Part shown: piece after piece, positions 52,905-61,638 of the stretch | Layout of the letters: the number at the start of each line of letters is the position of its first letter | How positions within the stretch are numbered: the first letter of the stretch is position 1 | Origin: Lachnospiraceae bacterium | Lineage (GTDB): Bacteria > Bacillota > Clostridia > Lachnospirales > Lachnospiraceae | DNA: 64,000 nucleotides | Assembly (NCBI GenBank): GCA_022647575.1 | Contig: JALCKY010000004.1 | Coordinates: 124,001 to 188,000, forward strand | Reading direction: 5' to 3' | Made by a program: the position numbers and the translations under genes | Notes under the pieces: generated by a model | The model's input: only the letters and a program-made list of their open reading frames with translations | The model's database searches: none | Told to the model about the DNA's origin: nothing

Positions 52905-53493
52905 TTCTTTCCTCCGTTCCGTACAGGTCTTTTGCCGGAAGAATCCTCTTCGGATCCGCGGGATGCTCTCCCAGCATTTTTTCCATCCATACCATATCAT
53001 ACCATGTCCCGAATTTGTACCCGCATTTTGTAAAATGCGCAGCATTCCGGTAGCCCATATGCTCATGAAAGCCGACGCTGTCATTTGTAAGATGAGGATC
53101 TGGTGCCGCCGTATAGGAAATGCAGGCACAGACATTCAGGATTCCCTGGCGGCGGAGAATCTCCTCCAGCCTTTCCAGAAGAGCCCGGCCGATGCCCGAT
53201 TCTCTCAGATCCTTTTTCACGTAAATGCTGGTCTCGACGGCATAGTCGTATGCCTCCCGTTCCTTGAAAGGTCCCGCGTAGGCATAGCCGGCGATCCTGC
53301 CGGAAAGCTCCGCCGCCAGGTACGGATACATTTCCTTCGTATGCCGGATCCGTTTGCGGAATTCGGATACGGAAGGAACCTCGATCTCAAAGGTGATTGC
53401 CGTGTCACGCACATACGGAGCGTAAATATCCAGCAGTGCCTGCGCGTCCGTTTCCTCTGCTTCCCTGATGATCAGTCCTGAATCCGTTTTCAT
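52894..53493 (-). CDS. GNAT N-acetyltransferase (phosphinothricin acetyltransferase-like)
   Basis: 199 residues. IREAEETDAQALLDIYAPYVRDTAITFE is the typical Pat/YncA N-terminus and VKKDLRESGIGRALLERLEEI the acetyl-CoA loop. Likely targets are methionine sulfone/sulfoximine-type amino acids or xenobiotics. The C-terminus carries an additional 20 residues. The start is the ATG at 53493 behind AAAGGCGG. Confidence 0.85.
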   Translation of the reverse strand: MKTDSGLIIREAEETDAQALLDIYAPYVRDTAITFEIEVPSVSEFRKRIRHTKEMYPYLAAELSGRIAGYAYAGPFKEREAYDYAVETSIYVKKDLRESGIGRALLERLEEILRRQGILNVCACISYTAAPDPHLTNDSVGFHEHMGYRNAAHFTKCGYKFGTWYDMVWMEKMLGEHPADPKRILPAKDLYGTEERNVD

Positions 53494-53631
53494 TTTCAGC
53501 CGCCTTTCTGTACCGACAGACTCATCATACAGGAAAATGTTTTAAATGGACACAGAAAACTGAAAAAAAGCTGGATACAAAGCCATTTTCCGGAGGACTT
53601 TTATTCTTTTTATGGAAAATTACGTCAACCC

Positions 53632-53660
53632 TTGCAATTATTACAGTTCTGTGACATAAT
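53632..53660 (+). promoter_or_regulatory. Promoter of the NlpC/P60 gene
   Basis: TTGCAA, 17 bases, CATAAT, followed by a leader of about 55 bases (GAGGGAG in it). Confidence 0.6.
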
Positions 53661-53719
53661 ATTTCATAATTATTATTGTTAACATAAACCCGGTATGAGG
53701 GAGTCAGGTAAAAAACTTT

Positions 53720-55045
53720 ATGAAGAAACGTATTTTTTGCTTTATGCTCGGACTTACGCTCGCCTTCTCTTCCGTCAGCGTCATGGCTGACCAGGAAAGC
53801 GATCTTCAGGCTCAGAAAGAACAGAACAGCAATGCTCTTGACAGCACGAATTCCGCACTGAACGATGCGGAAAGCGCTCAGAGCAGCCTTCAGCAGGAAG
53901 TCTCCGATCTGGACAGCCAGCTTGTATCCCTGATGTCCAGTATCGATGTTGTCAATGCAGATATCCAGTCGACGCAGAGTCAGATCGACCAGAAGACGTC
54001 GGATCTGTCGGATGCGGAAGCGACGCGCGACCAGCAGTATGCCGATATGGAAACGCGCATCCAGTATATGTATGAAAACGGCGGCGGCATGACCTGGTTC
54101 TCCTATATTCTGCAGGCGCAGGATATCAGCGATCTTCTGAACCGGGTGGAATATTCTTCCCAGATGAATCAGTACGACCGCAGCCAGCTCTCCGAATATG
54201 AGCAGAACATCCAGAGTATTTCCGATATGAAAGATGCTCTGGAAGTCAATAAATCAGAACTCGTGGAAGAACAGAACAGTCTTCAGGATCAGCAGGATGC
54301 TCTTAATACTGCCCTCGAAGAAAAGAAGGCACAGTCCGCCGATTACGACACAGACATTGCTTCTCTCCGTGAACAGGCAGATGCCCTCAATGCAAAGATT
54401 GCCGAGCAGAATGAACAGCTGAAGCAGATCCAGGCAGAAAAGCAGGCAGCAGCGGAAGCAGCAGCCAAAGCGGCGGCAGAAGCCGCAGCATCTCAGGCGG
54501 CTGCACAGGCAGCAGCAGATTCCGAAGCAGCCCAGACAGCGGCAAAAGAAGCGGCAGATGCCGCAGCTTCAAAAGCATCTGCAGAAGCAGCCTCTCAGGC
54601 AGCAGCTTCCCAGGAAGCTTCACAGGCGGCAGCATCCGATACGCAGCCTTCCGCTTCCGAAGGATCCTCTTCTGCTTCCTCTTCTTCCGGTTCAAACATC
54701 GGCCAGCAGATTGCTGACTACGCCTGCCAGTTCGTCGGCAATCCTTATGTCGTAGCCGGTGAAAGCCTGACCGAAGGTGCCGACTGCGCCGGATTCGTCA
54801 AAGCCGTCTATGCGCATTTCGGCGTCTATTTTATCCGCAATCTTGAAATCATCGGACAGCTCGGCCATTCCGTTCCTCTTTCGGAAGCAAAGCCCGGCGA
54901 CATCCTGATGTATTCCGGCCATACAGCCATCTACATCGGAAATGATTCCCTTGTCAACGCAAGTTCTCCGGCTCTGGGAATCATGATCCGTTCTCCTGTC
55001 ACATATCGTACCCTGATCGATGTCCGGAGAGTCTTCGATTATTGA
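53720..55045 (+). CDS. Secreted coiled-coil NlpC/P60 peptidoglycan hydrolase
   Basis: 441 residues: signal peptide (cut near VMA-DQ, 23), PcsB/CwlO-like coiled coils at about 25-235 with the YMYENGGGMTWFSYILQAQD segment, an Ala/Ser/Gln-rich linker of about 90 residues, and a C-terminal NlpC/P60 domain with EGADCAGFVKAVYAHFG (catalytic Cys) and SGHTAIYIGN (catalytic His). It should cleave D-iGlu-diaminopimelate bonds in septal peptidoglycan, possibly controlled by FtsEX as CwlO/PcsB are. The downstream gene is convergent. Confidence 0.9.
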   Translation: MKKRIFCFMLGLTLAFSSVSVMADQESDLQAQKEQNSNALDSTNSALNDAESAQSSLQQEVSDLDSQLVSLMSSIDVVNADIQSTQSQIDQKTSDLSDAEATRDQQYADMETRIQYMYENGGGMTWFSYILQAQDISDLLNRVEYSSQMNQYDRSQLSEYEQNIQSISDMKDALEVNKSELVEEQNSLQDQQDALNTALEEKKAQSADYDTDIASLREQADALNAKIAEQNEQLKQIQAEKQAAAEAAAKAAAEAAASQAAAQAAADSEAAQTAAKEAADAAASKASAEAASQAAASQEASQAAASDTQPSASEGSSSASSSSGSNIGQQIADYACQFVGNPYVVAGESLTEGADCAGFVKAVYAHFGVYFIRNLEIIGQLGHSVPLSEAKPGDILMYSGHTAIYIGNDSLVNASSPALGIMIRSPVTYRTLIDVRRVFDY

Positions 55046-55070
55046 TGCGGAAATAAACAGTGTCATGGCT

Positions 55071-56108
55071 TCAGAGCAGCCACTCTGACCAGGAAACAGC
55101 GAAACCGTCTGCTGCCTCATCCTGCACATATGCGTAGAATTTCTCTGCCATGTCCGCTTTTTCATTGTAATACGGCGTTTTCCATCCTGCCTGTCCGTCT
55201 GCCGGCCGGTATCCGAGATAATTGCCGCCGAGCAGGCATTGGCGGTATTCAATGTCCTTCAGTGAAACATCCGGATTGCATATCATGTCATACATTGCCA
55301 TAAATTCCACGGTTCTTCCGACTCCTCCCGCACAGTGGAAATGAAGCCAGCTGTCCCGGGGCAGTTCTTTAACGAATTCGATAAAGGCATCGATGCATTC
55401 CGGTTCCGGCCAAGCATGGTCGGTTGCCGTGATTCTGAAATACTGCAGCCCTTCGTTTTTCACCGCCTCTTCTTCTGTCAGTGCCTGCACCGTTTCAATG
55501 GTTCTTTTCTCATCCGCATTTTTCTCTCCGTCAAGAGTACAGATTTCCGTCTGTTTTCCGACGGTATCCTGCAGGCGTTCCTTCTCATCCGCCAGGACTT
55601 CCTCCCGGGTCATTCCAAGATTGCTCCAGTCGTTCTTTCCGTACCAGCTCACGGCAGTTCCGTTAAGGAAGCCATGCGATTCCTGCCGGAGATCGACTAT
55701 ATAAACCGGTCCGTCCGACTGCTTTTTTATTTCCGCGGCAAGCAGACGAAGGCCGTCCAGCGAAAACTGCGCGCTTCCGGACATACGGCATTGTTCCATA
55801 CCCTGCCGTGACGGAACATAATTCGCGTCCATCTTGTATTTATCTTTTGCTTTTCCAAACACTGACTGCATTGTGCGAAAGCCTTCGGGAAGTTCAGCTG
55901 CATCTGAATCGATGATCCATTCCGTGCCGTCATATTCCGCTGTACTGCCTTTTGCAATTTCCTGCTCCAGCAGCGTCATCGTTTTCTGTGACGCCGCTTT
56001 TGTACTCCCGCACGCGGACAGAAGACATGCCGGAACCAGAAGTCCTGCAATCAGGAACCTCCGGATTTTCTTTGCCGTACGCTTCCGGTACACCTTATCC
56101 CTCTGCAC
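55071..56108 (-). CDS. PTP-like phytase family lipoprotein
   Basis: 345 residues: lipoprotein signal peptide with LLSACGS (Cys33), PTP-like inositol-phosphatase fold with SRQGMEQCRMSGSAQFS, the general acid in ATDHAWPEPE and the P-loop HCAGGVGRT (Cys259, Arg265). Selenomonas-type phytases carry HCEAGVGRT; here Glu-Ala is replaced by Ala-Gly, so inositol phosphate or a phosphotyrosine target are both possible. It would be displayed on the outer face of the membrane. Start ATG at 56108 lacks a strong ribosome binding site (GGAAGA). Confidence 0.85.
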   Translation of the reverse strand: MQRDKVYRKRTAKKIRRFLIAGLLVPACLLSACGSTKAASQKTMTLLEQEIAKGSTAEYDGTEWIIDSDAAELPEGFRTMQSVFGKAKDKYKMDANYVPSRQGMEQCRMSGSAQFSLDGLRLLAAEIKKQSDGPVYIVDLRQESHGFLNGTAVSWYGKNDWSNLGMTREEVLADEKERLQDTVGKQTEICTLDGEKNADEKRTIETVQALTEEEAVKNEGLQYFRITATDHAWPEPECIDAFIEFVKELPRDSWLHFHCAGGVGRTVEFMAMYDMICNPDVSLKDIEYRQCLLGGNYLGYRPADGQAGWKTPYYNEKADMAEKFYAYVQDEAADGFAVSWSEWLL

Positions 56109-56314
56109 AGATCTTCCTCCTCTTTCTCATCGCATAAAATTTTTATCATGATGACATACCGCATACAACAAATCTGTTACAAAGAGAATCGTGCATGACC
56201 TGCGGGGTTCCTGAAAAAGAGTCCTGCCGTTAAATTTCAGATGACGCAGAGACTCTTTTAACTTGCAAAGGACAGCCATATAGGGCACAATGTGTCAGAG
56301 AGACATTCTGATAA

Positions 56315-56956
56315 GCATCTGATGCATCATCAACAGCGGAGGCAGGGACATCCGATATGAAAAGTACACAGAGCGAGGGAAATGAAGATTTCAGCATCTC
56401 TGAAATATCCGATGAAATCTTTGCAAAAATGCAGGGGAAATCATACAAGGAGAATTGTACGGTTCCAAGAGAGGATCTTCGGTATCTTCATGTGCTCCAT
56501 GTCGGATTTGACGGTGAGACGCACGAAGGCGAATTGGTCTGCAGCAAAATGATTGCTGAAGACCTCCTGGAGATATTCAAAGAATTATATGAGTCCGGGT
56601 ACCAGATTGAGAAAATCCGTTTGATCGATGAATATGACGCGGACGATGAAACCGCCATGCGCGACAACGACTCTTCCTGTTTTAATTTCAGGTTCATTTC
56701 GCACACGGAAAAAGTATCGAAGCACGGATCCGGCCTGGCAGTCGATATTAACCCGCTGTACAATCCTTATATCAAAGAGGTCGATGGGAAAACCATCGTG
56801 GAACCGGCTACCTCTGATGAATACACCGACCGCAGCAAAGACTTTCCGCATAAAATCGATGAAAGCGATCCGGCATATCAGCTTTTTACGGAACACGGTT
56901 TTAAATGGGGCGGGTCCTGGTCTGACAGCAAGGATTACCAGCATTTTGAAAAGTGA
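56315..56956 (+). pseudogene. M15 peptidase paralog without signal peptide
   Basis: The coding frame opens at 56315 right after a stop with ASDASSTAEAGTSDMKSTQ, the Ser/Ala linker of the paralog at 59370, then the complete M15 domain (SKHGSGLAVDINPLYNPY, WSDSKDYQHFE). The lipoprotein signal is gone and no ribosome binding site precedes any ATG (first ATG 56357). So this is probably a 5'-truncated copy. Protein identity with the 59370 gene is high over about 190 residues. Confidence 0.7.
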
Positions 56957-56961
56957 ATCGA

Positions 56962-57441
56962 TTATCGCTGCAGATATTTCAGTATCCGGGTTGTTGCCAA
57001 TTCATTTTTACTCATTGATAGCAGCTCATCAAGGCTGATCCACTTATAAGCCACCGTTTCCCCATATTGCAATTTAATATCGGTTTTCCTGATATTGGTT
57101 ATGCAGATATATTCGTAATAAATCGTCTGATGATCCGTATTGACTTCAAAGCCAAGCTGTTCCAAATCATCTGACAAAACTCCGGTTTCTTCATGCAATT
57201 CTCTGCCGGCACATTCTGCAGGACTTTCTCCCTGCAATGCTGAGCCGCCGGCCGAAGCTTCCCACATTCCGCCAAGGTGTTTTCCGGGATCGCGCTGCAT
57301 GATCAGATAGCTGCCGTCAATATGTTTCACTACAATGCCGCATACCAGGTGAAAAACTCCATCAGGAATTCGTTCTCCGCGGATAAGCGGTGACATGTGC
57401 AGTTTATTCATGTGCTCATCATATGCATCCCATAATTCCAT
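56962..57441 (-). CDS. NUDIX hydrolase
   Basis: 159 residues with a full Nudix box GSALQGESPAECAGRELHEETGV. MELWDAYDEHMNKL and GERIPDGVFHLV match the subgroup of isopentenyl-diphosphate-isomerase-like/YfcD NUDIX proteins of Firmicutes. Substrate unknown. The start is the ATG behind GAGAGGTG; the frame continues upstream without a ribosome binding site. It ends five bases from the truncated peptidase, in the accessory island. Confidence 0.85.
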   Translation of the reverse strand: MELWDAYDEHMNKLHMSPLIRGERIPDGVFHLVCGIVVKHIDGSYLIMQRDPGKHLGGMWEASAGGSALQGESPAECAGRELHEETGVLSDDLEQLGFEVNTDHQTIYYEYICITNIRKTDIKLQYGETVAYKWISLDELLSMSKNELATTRILKYLQR

Positions 57442-57505
57442 AACGCACCTCTCACAAATGAATGTATGAGTGAAGGTCGCAAAATACTGAAAACCGAAAT
57501 AACAA

Positions 57506-57539
57506 TTTCCCATTTTAAGATAAATTCATTTTTGGGAAA
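57506..57539. repeat. Inverted repeat TTTCCCA/TGGGAAA, copy 1
   Basis: TTTCCCA 57506-57512 and TGGGAAA 57533-57539 with a 20-base spacer. It overlaps the stop of the ATPase gene. It shares the 15-mer TTCATTTTTGGGAAA with copy 2 at 58781. Confidence 0.65.
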
Positions 57540-58740
57540 CGGCCTTTTCGCTTTCTCTTAGCCAATTTGCCACATCGACTATTTTTATCCCTTCATATTG
57601 ATAATCCTCATGTCTGGTTCTGGCAATCAGAATCTTAGGATAGGCATCCTTAATCTGTAAAAGAGGAGTTATCTCTCTTTTAAAAGTACTTTCACCGGAA
57701 ATATCATCTGATACCTGAACATAAAATTTCTCATCATGCTTCATTGCAACAAAATCAATTTCTTTTTTATAAAGAACACCGGTATAGATTTCATATCCTC
57801 TGCGCATTAGTTCAATGGCAACTATATTCTCAATCATTCTGCCATAGTCCATATTTCTTGTTCCCAACTTTGCATAACGAAATGCATGGTCACTCAGATA
57901 ATACTTATCGCTTGAGGCAAGATATTTTTTTCCGCGAATGTCATATCTTCTGACTTTATAAAAGGCAAAAGCATTACATAAATATTCCAAGTATTTTCCA
58001 ACCGTTTTATGATTGATCCTGTCATTGTTTTTCGTCATCGTATCTGCAATCTGGCGCATAGAGGACAGATTTGCAACATTGTCCATCAGGAAATCTGAAA
58101 TACGATCCATCAATACAGTATTTCTGATTTTGTACTTTTGTCTGATATCACGAACAATCAGCGTATCAAATACATCTTTGATATAGTGATATCGTTCTTC
58201 TTGATCACGATATACATAAGAACCGGACAAGCCGCCATCTTTTATATATTGGTCGAATGCTTTGTCCATATCTTCAGGCTGATAATATTCCACATACTCT
58301 TCAAAGGAAAACGGGAATATCTCTATCTCATAAGTTCTTCCGGTAAACAGAGTTGCAAGGTCGCTGCTTAATAAAAATGCATTAGAGCCTGTAACGTAAA
58401 TATCATATTTTTCAGAAGTATGCAGACTGTTTATCGTAAGTTCAAACTGCGGGCACATCTGTACTTCATCCACAAAGAGATAATTACTCTTTCCCCGCTG
58501 ATAGTGTTCCTCCACATATTTATTAAAGGCGTGGTATTCTTTTAAACCTTCAAATTGCAGGCTGGTATAGTCAATATAGATAATATTTGCATCTTTATCT
58601 GTTTTTTCAAGCCAGTCAATATAGCTTTCCATCAACCTTGACTTACCGCTGCGCCTGACGCCTGTAATTACCTTAATATCCGGAGTTCCTTTCAGACGTT
58701 TCAGTTTCTCAAGATAAGTGCTTCGTTCTATTATCTTCAT
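57526..58740 (-). CDS. AAA_14/DUF4143 ATPase
   Basis: 404 residues. Walker A TGVRRSGKSRLM at 26-37, VDEVQMCPQFE (Walker B) and VTGSNAFLLSSDL are the AAA_14 domain; the C-terminal DUF4143 region has GRMIENIVAIELMRRGYEIYTG and KEIDFVAM, a PD-(D/E)XK-like nuclease fold. Such proteins occur in many copies in bacteria and archaea; their role is unknown, with links to mobile elements and defence proposed. The ATG is preceded by GGAGGGG. Inverted repeats bracket the gene. Confidence 0.88.
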   Translation of the reverse strand: MKIIERSTYLEKLKRLKGTPDIKVITGVRRSGKSRLMESYIDWLEKTDKDANIIYIDYTSLQFEGLKEYHAFNKYVEEHYQRGKSNYLFVDEVQMCPQFELTINSLHTSEKYDIYVTGSNAFLLSSDLATLFTGRTYEIEIFPFSFEEYVEYYQPEDMDKAFDQYIKDGGLSGSYVYRDQEERYHYIKDVFDTLIVRDIRQKYKIRNTVLMDRISDFLMDNVANLSSMRQIADTMTKNNDRINHKTVGKYLEYLCNAFAFYKVRRYDIRGKKYLASSDKYYLSDHAFRYAKLGTRNMDYGRMIENIVAIELMRRGYEIYTGVLYKKEIDFVAMKHDEKFYVQVSDDISGESTFKREITPLLQIKDAYPKILIARTRHEDYQYEGIKIVDVANWLRESEKAVSQK

Positions 58741-58780
58741 TCATGCTACCCCTCCTTTCCAATCTATTATATCTGTCCTA

Positions 58781-58815
58781 TTTCCCAATATCAATATTAT
58801 TTCATTTTTGGGAAA
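58781..58815. repeat. Inverted repeat TTTCCCA/TGGGAAA, copy 2
   Basis: TTTCCCA 58781-58787 and TGGGAAA 58809-58815, spacer 21 bases, about 40 bp upstream of the ATPase start. Matches copy 1 in arms and in TTCATTTTTGGGAAA. Confidence 0.65.
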
Positions 58816-58878
58816 TATAGCAGATTGCCAGAGATCTGATAGCAATATCATTGCCCGTCGCACCGCAAACCCTGAAAT

Positions 58879-59225
58879 TTACCGCGTAAGTCTGCTGATT
58901 CCTTCTTCAATAAGGGTAAATACCCTTGCTACAGCGAACCCGTCAGCAATCGCATGGTTCAGCCTTACAGAGACCGGCATCTTTATGATACCGTTTTCAT
59001 CCTCATATCTTTCCCAATTGACAATAGGATTGAAATACAGATATCCATCCGGCAGTTCAACGCTAAGCGAATCGTATGAAATCCAGGGAATACACGAAGC
59101 ATCAAACCAATTAGGATGATTAACCATGTCTAATCCGTACTCGCGCGTCTGCTTGGCTTTTTCAAGGTCAGCAAGTGCATTTTTATAGAACACATGATAA
59201 TCTTCATTGTACTCCGTATAAGCAA
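58879..59225 (-). pseudogene. Chloramphenicol acetyltransferase remnant (C-terminal half)
   Basis: Reads TEYNEDYHVFYKNALADLEK, REYGLDMVNHPNWFDASCIPWISYDSL, LPDGYLYFNPIVNW and VSVRLNHAIADG, the last holding the catalytic His. The first 100 residues of a normal 215-residue CAT are missing; upstream of about 59225 the similarity stops and no start with a ribosome binding site is present. It cannot give resistance as it stands. Confidence 0.75.
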
Positions 59226-59369
59226 TGGTAATCGCGGCAGCCCTTGCATTGCAAAAATACCGGTATTAGAATACAAGTGAATTCTAGGAAAAGGGTTACG
59301 CAGGCTGATGGCAGAAGGCATAAGACATGCTTTAGTCCAATGAGAATTTAAAACTGTGGGGTAAACCAT

Positions 59370-60290
59370 ATGAGGGAAGAAGGCGCTAAAAAACTGTTGG
59401 CTATGCTTTTTACAGGAATGCTGGTTATCGGACTCGTGGCCTGCGGCAATAAAAATAACGCGGACAGTACTTCGTCCGATGCAGTTTCATCAGCTGAAGC
59501 CTTGACATCCGATATGGCACCATCAGCTGCGGCAGAGACGTCCGATGTGACATCATCGACTGAGGCAAAGACAGCCGATACATCGTCATCCTCTGAGACA
59601 CAGACAGCCGATGCGGCATCGTCAGCAGCGAAGTCAGAAATATCCGGTACGGAAGTAACTCAGAGTGGAGAAAATAAAGATTTCTTCATCTCTGAAATAT
59701 CCGATGAGCTCTTTGAAAAAATGCAGGGAAAATCATACAAAGAGGATTGTACTGTCCCAAGAGAAGATCTTCGCTATCTTCATGTACTCCATGTCGGATT
59801 TGACGGTGAGACACACGAAGGCGAATTGGTCTGCAACAAATTTATTGCAGAAGACCTTCTGGAAATATTTCAGGAGTTATATAAGTCCGGTTATCAGATT
59901 GAGAAGATCCGTTTGATCGATGAGTATGATGCAGACGACGAAACCGCCATGCGCGACAACGACTCTTCCTGTTTCAATTTCAGGTTCATTTCCCATACGA
60001 AAAGAGTGTCAAAGCATGGGGCCGGACTGGCTGTTGATATTAACACGCTTTACAATCCTTACATCAAGGAAGTCGATGGGGAAACCATACTGGAACCGGC
60101 AACGGCAGGTGAGTATGTCGACCACAGCAGAGACTTTCCGCATAAAATCAATGAAAACGATCTGGCATATCAGCTTTTTACGGAACACGGTTTTGAATGG
60201 GGCGGGTCCTGGACGGACAGAAAAGACTACCAGCATTTTGAGATCCCCAATGACGTAATCGAGGAGAACAATCTGAATTACGGAGCCTGA
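59370..60290 (+). CDS. Lipoprotein M15 peptidase (D-Ala-D-Ala carboxypeptidase-like)
   Basis: 306 residues: lipoprotein signal peptide with lipobox LVACGN (Cys26), a Ser/Ala/Asp/Thr linker of 85 residues, and a VanY/CwlK-like M15 domain with FRFISHTKRVSKHGAGLAVDINTLYNPY and WTDRKDYQHFE (zinc ligands His, Asp, His). Probably trims cell-wall peptides on the membrane outside. The paralog at 56315 lost the exported part. The start lacks a good ribosome binding site, so the precise start could be the next ATG. Confidence 0.85.
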   Translation: MREEGAKKLLAMLFTGMLVIGLVACGNKNNADSTSSDAVSSAEALTSDMAPSAAAETSDVTSSTEAKTADTSSSSETQTADAASSAAKSEISGTEVTQSGENKDFFISEISDELFEKMQGKSYKEDCTVPREDLRYLHVLHVGFDGETHEGELVCNKFIAEDLLEIFQELYKSGYQIEKIRLIDEYDADDETAMRDNDSSCFNFRFISHTKRVSKHGAGLAVDINTLYNPYIKEVDGETILEPATAGEYVDHSRDFPHKINENDLAYQLFTEHGFEWGGSWTDRKDYQHFEIPNDVIEENNLNYGA

Positions 60291-60360
60291 ACCAGCAAAA
60301 CACTGAAGCAGCGGTTTTCAGGTTTATTTTCCATCGACTCCTGACAGCAATACTACCGTC

Positions 60361-60528
60361 TCAACATGGCTTGGTTGCTCCAGATTGATGTCTGGATGTT
60401 GCAAATATGTTCCGGCTTATACTTGGGAATTTATCCATAAACTCGGCGAAGCGCTCCATTTTAAGCTCTGCCGTCCTGTCCATCTCCGGCATATATATAT
60501 CGACACCGTCCTTCATAAATGTTGTCAT
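60361..60528 (-). pseudogene. Small ORF with fused remnants
   Basis: A 55-codon frame (MTTFMKDGVDIYMPEMDRTAE...) with a strong GGAGGGG box. An adjacent out-of-frame stretch (about 60325-60400) reads HPDINLEQPSHVETVVLLSGVDGK, like the C-terminus of an RlmD-type methyltransferase. Looks like a deletion junction of two genes. Nothing else is visible in 60291-60621. Confidence 0.35.
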
Positions 60529-60621
60529 CAGCGTCCCCTCCGAAATGCAGAGTAAGTATCTCTCCTTCTACCTTCCTAAGCGCTTCTGAAGAACGATTTT
60601 CCGGTCGCTTTAAAAATATTT

Positions 60622-61638
60622 TCAATACATATCCAGAGCTGCTTTCACAAACTTTTTATATTCGTCGATGCACTTATCAGGGCTCTCAATTTTTATATTT
60701 TTCCCGAACTGTGCAAGCCACTGATAGAATCCTTCTCCTTCCGCTACATCTATGTTTACAGAAAACCGTTCATCCGGTTCATCCCTGAACATAATATCCC
60801 GGCCAAACTTCTTAATAACTTCTCTTTTCAGATGATTGATTCCACTTAACTTTATACTAACTGTCTTGCCGCTCCACAGATTAACACTCTCTTTTATATA
60901 ATTACCGAACGTCCTCCCATGTCTTCCGATCTCCTTGAACTCCTGTACTTCAGACATTGGATGTGCCTTTTGATCGGTCATTTCAAGATTAGTCATCATT
61001 TCTATCCGGTAATGGCTCGTATTATCGTAGCCATTCGTATTGGCGACGACAAAATATTCATGACTCCAGACCCCAAGATAATATGGCGTTACCTGGTAAA
61101 ATTTCCCGTTTTTCCTTGCACAACGCTTATTTCCATGAGCATCTTCCAAGTATTGGAAATGTATCTGTTTTTGATCGGCTATGGCCCTCATTACTTTGTC
61201 AAACTTTATAGCAAAGCCGTTATCGCGGAGTTTTAGTGAATCCTCTATGACAAGACTGGAATCAATGATCCTTTCGCCTTCTTTTGTTGCCATTCCTTTG
61301 ATTTTCTTTACCAGCTCCCTGGTATCCTTCATGGTCAGAAACTGGGCGCTTGCAACAGCGTCAACCAACATTTTCAGCTGATAATCCTCAAATGCCTGAT
61401 TGATCATGTACCAGCCATCATTTCGATTTTCAGCCATAATGATCTCATATCCGGCATCCTGAAGAGCATGTATATCCCGGCCTATTGCTTTGCGCTCTGC
61501 TGATATCCCGTACTTGCCAAGTTCCTGAATGATCTCCGTAGAATTGATTGGATGACGCTCATCGGTTTTACGCATAATATCCAAGAGGTATATGATCTTC
61601 AGCTTATTCTTCTCTTTTCCTATAAGTTCCTCGCTCAT
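60622..61638 (-). CDS. WYL-domain transcriptional regulator
   Basis: 338 residues: N-terminal winged HTH (IIYLLDIMRKTDERHPINSTEIIQEL...ERKAIGRDIHALQ, 15-75), a helical linker and a WYL domain at about 150-230 (FHFQYLE-like IHFQYLEDA and YYLGVWSHEYFVVA), then a C-terminal WCX region. WYL proteins sense nucleotides or nucleic-acid fragments and regulate CBASS, BREX and CRISPR loci. Its ATG overlaps the stop of the upstream gene by four bases, and it is the last gene in the three-gene operon, so it may act as autoregulator. Confidence 0.9.
   Translation of the reverse strand: MSEELIGKEKNKLKIIYLLDIMRKTDERHPINSTEIIQELGKYGISAERKAIGRDIHALQDAGYEIIMAENRNDGWYMINQAFEDYQLKMLVDAVASAQFLTMKDTRELVKKIKGMATKEGERIIDSSLVIEDSLKLRDNGFAIKFDKVMRAIADQKQIHFQYLEDAHGNKRCARKNGKFYQVTPYYLGVWSHEYFVVANTNGYDNTSHYRIEMMTNLEMTDQKAHPMSEVQEFKEIGRHGRTFGNYIKESVNLWSGKTVSIKLSGINHLKREVIKKFGRDIMFRDEPDERFSVNIDVAEGEGFYQWLAQFGKNIKIESPDKCIDEYKKFVKAALDMY

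Noticed and set aside
53614-53661. A 15-codon leader peptide upstream of the NlpC gene (MENYVNPCNYYSSVT)
   Set aside because: GGAGG is too far from its ATG, and the frame overlaps the promoter, so it would lie upstream of the transcription start.
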